Of a stretch of DNA of 43,463 bases, positions 39,009-43,463 are shown piece by piece (the stretch's first letter is position 1; every line of letters begins with the position of its first letter). The stretch spans positions 1-43,463 of the forward strand of contig BDIU01000339.1 in NCBI GenBank assembly GCA_002118135.1, given 5' to 3'. This DNA comes from Trebouxia sp. TZW2008. Taxonomy: Eukaryota; Chlorophyta; Trebouxiophyceae; Trebouxiales; Trebouxiaceae. The notes under the pieces are model-generated. The model made no database searches. It was not told the origin of the DNA and was given only the letters and a program-made list of their open reading frames with translations. A program made the translations under genes and the position numbers.

Positions 39009-40280
39009 TCAATGCAGCGCCTAGAGAAGAAAGCTGCGGTTACTTCAAGTAGCTGAATGCAGTAGACAGGATCTGCACCTGGGCTAAGGCCTGATTGCAA
39101 GAGAACGACCTGAAAGTCTGCACAGTGAGACGACGGAGTGGGAGCCTCTGCTAGTGCAGGATGTCAGGGATTTCAAGCATCAGGTTTGGCATGGTCAGCT
39201 GCATGGTGTGTGCAACAGCTGCAGCTTGAGTGGTTTTGTGATTTACAACACCTTGTTGTCAGCAAGGTTGCAAGCTTGCTCATCGGTGCAAGATCTGGGA
39301 GTCTGCTTCCAGATCTCTTACCGAGCAGACAGCCGCAGCTGTGCTATATTTAGGCAGCTCCTCAAGGTGATCATGCAGCCATGTTCTGCAGCAGGCTTAT
39401 GATGGTCGTTGCTGTTAATTGAGAATCGCCCTGGGAAAGAATTCACAGAGCGACACTGTTTGCTGCACTGCATTGACGTTGCCTATTGTAAATTTCATAC
39501 AATTGCAGTCAGCTAATGCTACTTGCATCAAGCGCAGTCAGCCTTGGACAAGCTGCTGCTTCTTGCAACCATTGGACAGCTGCATCATCTTCCACGCCAG
39601 CAGGCTTTCAGTCAAGCATTGTGGGTGACAGCGCACTCCATTTGAAGTTGCATCTGCAACATTCAGCATGCTTCACCCAGATAGTGCTGCTTCAGCATCT
39701 TGCAAGCACCCAAACCGAAGGCTTGCACATGCACGACAATGCTGTCATCCAAATCTTGCAGCTCAAACATGTGCAGGCTCTGATGATGCAATGCAACCAT
39801 GAGTTCCAGCATCAGAAGCTTGAGCAGTCAAACACTGGATTCACACTTGACAACAGTCCCAAGACAGTCAAGATTAGGTACGACACCACCACAATAAAAA
39901 TGATCAAGCAAGATGTCCAAATCAATGCTTGTGTGTGACATGACTGATCTGCAGCAGCATTCTGGGCCTTGAGGTTGGCCTGCATTGCATCTGCAGCTTG
40001 CATAGCCTAGCCAGCATAATGATCTTGAGCCAATATTAAAATTTGTCTACATTTGTACTATTGCCTCGCAAGGCGGAATGATAATGTGGTTGCAAGATTT
40101 CAAGACAGTGTCTGTCAAGTGCTTTCGTCTACTGCTGTACCTATCAGTAAAAGGCCGCACCAGGCCTCAGTTGCCTTTGCAAAGACAAGCTGCAGCACCC
40201 AAGTGTGCTGTTCCAGAAGCTGTCATTGAGCTGTACTGCAGCAACAGACGCTGTGGAAGCAAATCATCGATTTTGACAGT
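39009..40280. other. Region without a supportable gene
   Basis: Contains the XAP5 3' UTR. A plus-strand stretch at about 39150-39400 is open in two frames but shows no known motif, and 39516-39938 is a low-quality 140-codon frame. I see no RNA gene or mobile element. Confidence 0.45.
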
Positions 40281-40589
40281 TTACTTCTTCTTGGTGCTGC
40301 CTCTGACTGCAACACCAGTTGTAGTAATGCCTCCTGATGCTTCGTGGACGTTCACACACTTCTCTGGCTCAAATGTCAGCTTTGCGTGCTTGGACTCGTG
40401 ATGCATTTGCATTGTTTTGAGGTCTGGGGCTTGCTGCGCACATATAGGGCACTTGTATTTGGCATGTCCAGTTTTTCCACCAAGCCTGTCTGCTTTGCCA
40501 GCACTACCACCTCCCTTGTTTTGCAACGCGTCTTTGGCCTTCTTTGCGAGCTCAGCTGCTGTGTGCTTGGCTGGCTTGGCCTTGCCCAT
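40281..40589 (-). CDS. Small SERF-type zinc-finger protein (At2g23090-like)
   Basis: A single uninterrupted frame of 102 residues. The N-terminal half is Lys/Ala-rich (MGKAKPAKHTAAELAKKAKD...) like 4F5/SERF proteins. It is followed by one C2H2 finger, CPICAQQAPDLKTMQMHHESKH, shown here with gaps understood: two Cys (CPIC), 13 residues to HH, then ESKH. Downstream KLTFEPEKC matches the conserved tail of the plant At2g23090 family (zf-met2). Such proteins are small, probably nuclear or cytosolic, and of poorly defined function. The Met at 40589 is chosen because it starts the conserved MGK. It is divergent from the gene at 41339. Confidence 0.85.
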   Translation of the reverse strand: MGKAKPAKHTAAELAKKAKDALQNKGGGSAGKADRLGGKTGHAKYKCPICAQQAPDLKTMQMHHESKHAKLTFEPEKCVNVHEASGGITTTGVAVRGSTKKK

Positions 40590-41338
40590 ACTTGCAAGTC
40601 CTGCTTAGCTGGCTATTGCAGAAGGTGATCACCCCAGGTTAAGGTCAAGCAGCTGACAGGCCTTTGGCAACCTCAACCCCCGAGCTGCGATGGCGGCGCT
40701 TCTGTGCAGTCAGTCGAGATGTAGCACAAATTTTAGGGCTCTCTTGTAGCCCGATATAAAGCTCCTAAGAGAACCTGTAGCAGCAAAGGAAGCTTTACCA
40801 CTCTAGCAGCATAGCTTTGCATGCATTGGGTTGGGCAAGTGTGTCCCTACCTTGTCAGTCGCCTACTTCCAAGCGCACGCAGCAAAGCCCTGGCGTATTC
40901 GATCTGGAAGCTCCGCAGGTAAACGGCGCAGTGCGGCTTTGTTCTGAGTCAGGAGTGAATGAATGATGTACAGTTTTAGTGTTAGTCACTCAGTCAGAAA
41001 GTAGTCACCAGGTTCCCCCTGTTCGGCAAGAGCGCAAGTGTGCTTTGAAACAGATAAAGTCGTCGGGGAGCAGGCAACACGGGTTTGCAGGCCGTGCTGC
41101 TTGCAAGCCTTGAGCTTAGGCTGCTTCCCTGTTACGCCAACCCTCACATCCGTGTTGACGCACTTCTTACGATCTCGAAAAAGGTAGTCTATGCCACGAG
41201 AAAGAATCCCAAGGGCGGCGCGGGCTATACTGAAATACTTGAAAACAAGTGCGCAATTGAAGGCAATCTGTTTGGTCGCATCAACGCATATTATAAACCA
41301 TCGACGCGTTGACTGACATGCGTGAGTTTGGTTTACAG
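40590..41338. promoter_or_regulatory. Divergent 5' region with a possible first exon
   Basis: The region between two divergent genes. On the plus strand an ATG at 40821 opens MHWVGQVCPYLVSRLLP and runs to a good donor (CGCAG|GTAAAC) at 40918, phase 2. Another plus frame at about 41085-41272 (LLTISKKVVYATRKNP...) ends near a weak phase 1 donor G|GTCGCA. Either may belong to the gene at 41339, but no complete phase-consistent chain was found. Confidence 0.35.
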
Positions 41339-42118
41339 GAGCTGGAGGGTCAGAAAAGAAGCTTGCAGCCAAAGCCACCGCGGTCCGCAAACTTCACAAC
41401 GATTTAGGTGAGACTACAGTGTCAAAGCATACTCAGTCCAGACTATCTCTCTCCCTGGTCTCTCTCACCCTGGTCTCACCCTTGTCTTGCTGTAGGAGGC
41501 AACAGTAGTCACGCATACCTTACTGGCCAGCGTCTAGCTGCATACAGAGCACATCAGCTGCTGTTACAGACAATCCACTGTGGTCAGTCGTACCCTCCAT
41601 TTGCCTTGCTGCCCCTGCTTCGAGGCAGTCAGAAGGAAGGGCAAGCAGCGCTCTGGCCAGCCAGCCAATCGATTCGCAGACGCTACCATGCAAAATCCCC
41701 TTGCTTTGCAGCTTGTCCTTTGTATGCTAGACCTCAGCCAGAGCCACACGCTGCTCTGGTGTTTCCAATGAGAATGCCAAGGAAACCTTTCGTTCAGGTC
41801 AAATCAGCTGCCAAGCACAAACCCCCATCGCATCCTCTGTACAAATATGCAGCCTTAGGTTGTGTTCAGTCAATCCACTCTGTAACAGTAACAGAGAAAC
41901 ATGGAGTCAGTGGTTTCAGAGGCTATGCTACCCTTATGCAACCAGCTCCTGCACCTAAAGTCAGTCAGCAGACTTCACACCAATCGTGGCAAGCCCTACA
42001 GCAGTATGCAAACCTTGGCAAAGCCTCTGCAGCTAACAGCAGAAGAGAAGTTTTCACTCAAGCTGGCAACAACAGGCAGTCACTAATGTCCTATGCACAG
42101 CTGACTCGACGCTTGTAG
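41339..42118 (+). CDS. Unrecognised basic protein, C-terminal exons
   Basis: An exon 41339-41406 (acceptor TTTACAG, peptide AGGSEKKLAAKATAVRKLHN) joins through G|GTGAG to a large exon from 41496 (acceptor TGTAG) to the stop at 42118, in phase. The product is rich in Gln, Ala, Ser, His and basic residues, with no Asp/Glu-rich part and no membrane segment. A loose motif recurs near the C-terminus: LYKYAALG, FRGYATLM, LQQYANLG and LMSYAQLT, spaced about 25-35 residues apart. I do not know this family. The 5' end is unresolved; the frame before 41339 is not contiguous, because the nearest ATG would leave a 17-bp intron, which is too short. Confidence 0.55.
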
Positions 42119-42839
42119 ACGTTGTTGTAGCATTGAGTAATGCGGTTTCACAGTGTGTATTTATTGACATCTTCTCTTGCCCTTTGACTGGCAATTTTGT
42201 GTTTGTGCTTCTGCAAATTCAGTTTGGTAGGTAAGATGTCCACTGTCAGCTCGTTTTACACCTCAAATATCTCTACAGCACACAATGTTTTGAGGTTCAT
42301 CTCAGTAAGTGACTGTCGGACAAAGCAAACAGCAACACATAGTTGGGTGCGCAGCAACCCTCCTTGTACAAGCAAGGCCTTTTCTTTTGTGATTTCCGTT
42401 ACCCACCACCCGTGAAGTGCATTGCATTGGGACTGCTGTGTATGCATGCTTACATGCTCATTGCTCCAGGTAGGGTTCACATCGTCAGAAGTTCCGAATC
42501 AGCTAAATACAGATGTGCTACGAGACCAGACCGACTCATAAGCTATTTCCACTGGTTCAGATACTGAGTCACCACTTGACAGGAACCCTCGCAAGACATC
42601 GGTGTACTATATATACTTGATACAAGATTGGTGACAAACAGTGCAGTGCAACACATACCTGGCAAATCTACTGTAAATATAGCTGTCAAATTGGACAACT
42701 GACAATTCAAAAGTTCCTGAAAATTGACAAATTGTCATGCTGAATGTGTAGCCGTCATCATGTTCCTTCTGTCCTGTCCTCTCATGTTCTGCTGCACTGA
42801 CTTGAATCATTTGTGAACCAATGTCAAGTCTAGAAACAA
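42119..42839. other. Intergenic between convergent genes
   Basis: Holds the 3' ends of the gene at 41339-42118 and of the minus-strand partial gene. Short AT-rich repeats such as CAAATTGACAATTTG-like dyads are seen near 42685-42735. No gene is supported. Confidence 0.5.
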
Positions 42840-43230
42840 TCACTGCTTGCTCTTCCAGTTGTCAATCCATTTCCTTGCTTCACCTGCCCGCTTCTTGGCA
42901 TCAGCTGCAGCTTCCTCTGCAGCACGAGACATTGGTCAAGCCAGGAACCTCCTCTTTTTGCCCAACTGTTAAGGTCATCTCTCTTCTGGCAAAGACAGCG
43001 CTGTCTGTGCCCATGAAGAGACAGCACAAACTCTATTGGCAAGCAAACAAGAAAGGGAAAAGAAAACCTACACCGTTGGGCGTCATAGCGGGAGCGTCTA
43101 TGAAAAGAGGCAGCCCAGGGTTAACTGCAAGCATTGTTGATGGCAGTGAGCCAAAAATGACTGCTGACAATGAGCCAGACATGACAATGTGCAGCAAGAT
43201 ATGCTGCAAGTATGCAAACGGCAGGAAGAG
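42840..43230 (-). CDS. Partial unrecognised gene running off right edge
   Basis: On the minus strand an exon from about 43206 (acceptor TTGCAG before CATATC) reads HILLHIVMSGSLSAVIFGSL and continues to AVNPGLPLFIDAPAMTPN, ending with G|GTGTAG near 43072. A following exon from about 42997 (GCACAG acceptor) reads DSAVFARREMTLTVGQKEEV in the right phase. The C-terminus RAAEEAAADAKKRAGEARKW...KQ with stop at 42840-42842 looks like a genuine helical tail. It is, however, in a different frame, so there is an unseen small intron, a frameshift or a sequence error at about 42925-42945. Upstream exons lie beyond the window. Confidence 0.45.
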
Positions 43231-43376
43231 TGTATATGGAGGCATGCTGTGAGCAATGTCATTGCCAGCAACAGGCATTCACAGGCCATAAGTGCATCAA
43301 TGTAGCACACAGCATGCCATGCAAGCAGTTGATTAGCAGACTGGGCTGCCTGATTGCATCAGGTGAGAGAGTGAGT

Positions 43377-43396
43377 AAATCAATCAATCAATCAAT
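43377..43396. repeat. (CAAT)n microsatellite
   Basis: Four to five AATC/CAAT units in tandem. Non-coding as far as can be seen. Confidence 0.7.
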
Positions 43397-43463
43397 ATGG
43401 TTTACAGTCCAGGGTAGGGAGCCAGATGTGACTCATCGGACTTCCTGGCTTGAAAGCACAGGT

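Overview
This is a nuclear window from an intron-rich eukaryote, most likely a green alga. I lean towards a trebouxiophyte-type alga with moderate to low confidence. The reasons are dense short GT-AG introns, a very large secreted Pro/Thr/Ala/Val-repeat wall-type protein, and plant-like relatives for the recognisable genes. Nothing bacterial or viral is evident. Exon boundaries below were placed by hand from splice motifs, protein family matches and phase agreement.

Layout, left to right: a ubiquitin-specific protease cut by the left edge (minus, 1-2457); glucose-6-phosphate dehydrogenase with ten exons that join in phase to 541 residues (minus, 3446-11117); a head-to-head two-exon oxidoreductase-like (OXLD1-type) protein (plus, 11399-11906); about 3 kb with no gene I can support; a coiled-coil, Cys-rich, TPR-like gene (minus, about 15306-20571); a small multi-pass membrane protein (minus, 21367-22833); a 12-exon secreted repeat protein of 2298 residues with a PA14-like region (minus, 24088-33538); a seven-exon XAP5/FAM50/XCT spliceosome-associated protein of 336 residues (plus, 34630-39008); a small SERF/zinc-finger protein (minus, 40281-40589); an unrecognised gene (plus, 41339-42118); and an unresolved partial gene running off the right edge (minus).

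The outstanding signal is a recurrent genomic pattern. In at least four unrelated genes, introns hold tandem copies of an adjacent exon edge together with its splice site. On the donor side there are five copies in the USP, about 12 in G6PD intron 3, five in G6PD intron 7 and three in G6PD intron 8. On the acceptor side there are copies in G6PD introns 5 and 9 and XAP5 introns 3, 4 and 5. Most of an exon is doubled in the coiled-coil gene. Some copies keep an open frame and a usable splice site: in XAP5, three acceptors lie exactly 111 bp (37 codons) apart. In the USP array, copies differ mostly at synonymous sites. The introns look as though they grow by tandem duplication across splice junctions, creating decoy or alternative splice sites. 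Whether these sites are used cannot be told from DNA alone.

Functionally the genes are mostly unrelated housekeeping neighbours: NADPH supply, deubiquitination, pre-mRNA processing and the cell surface. The only suggestive pairings are divergent promoters: G6PD with the OXLD1-like gene (281 bp apart), and the wall protein with XAP5 (about 1.1 kb apart).
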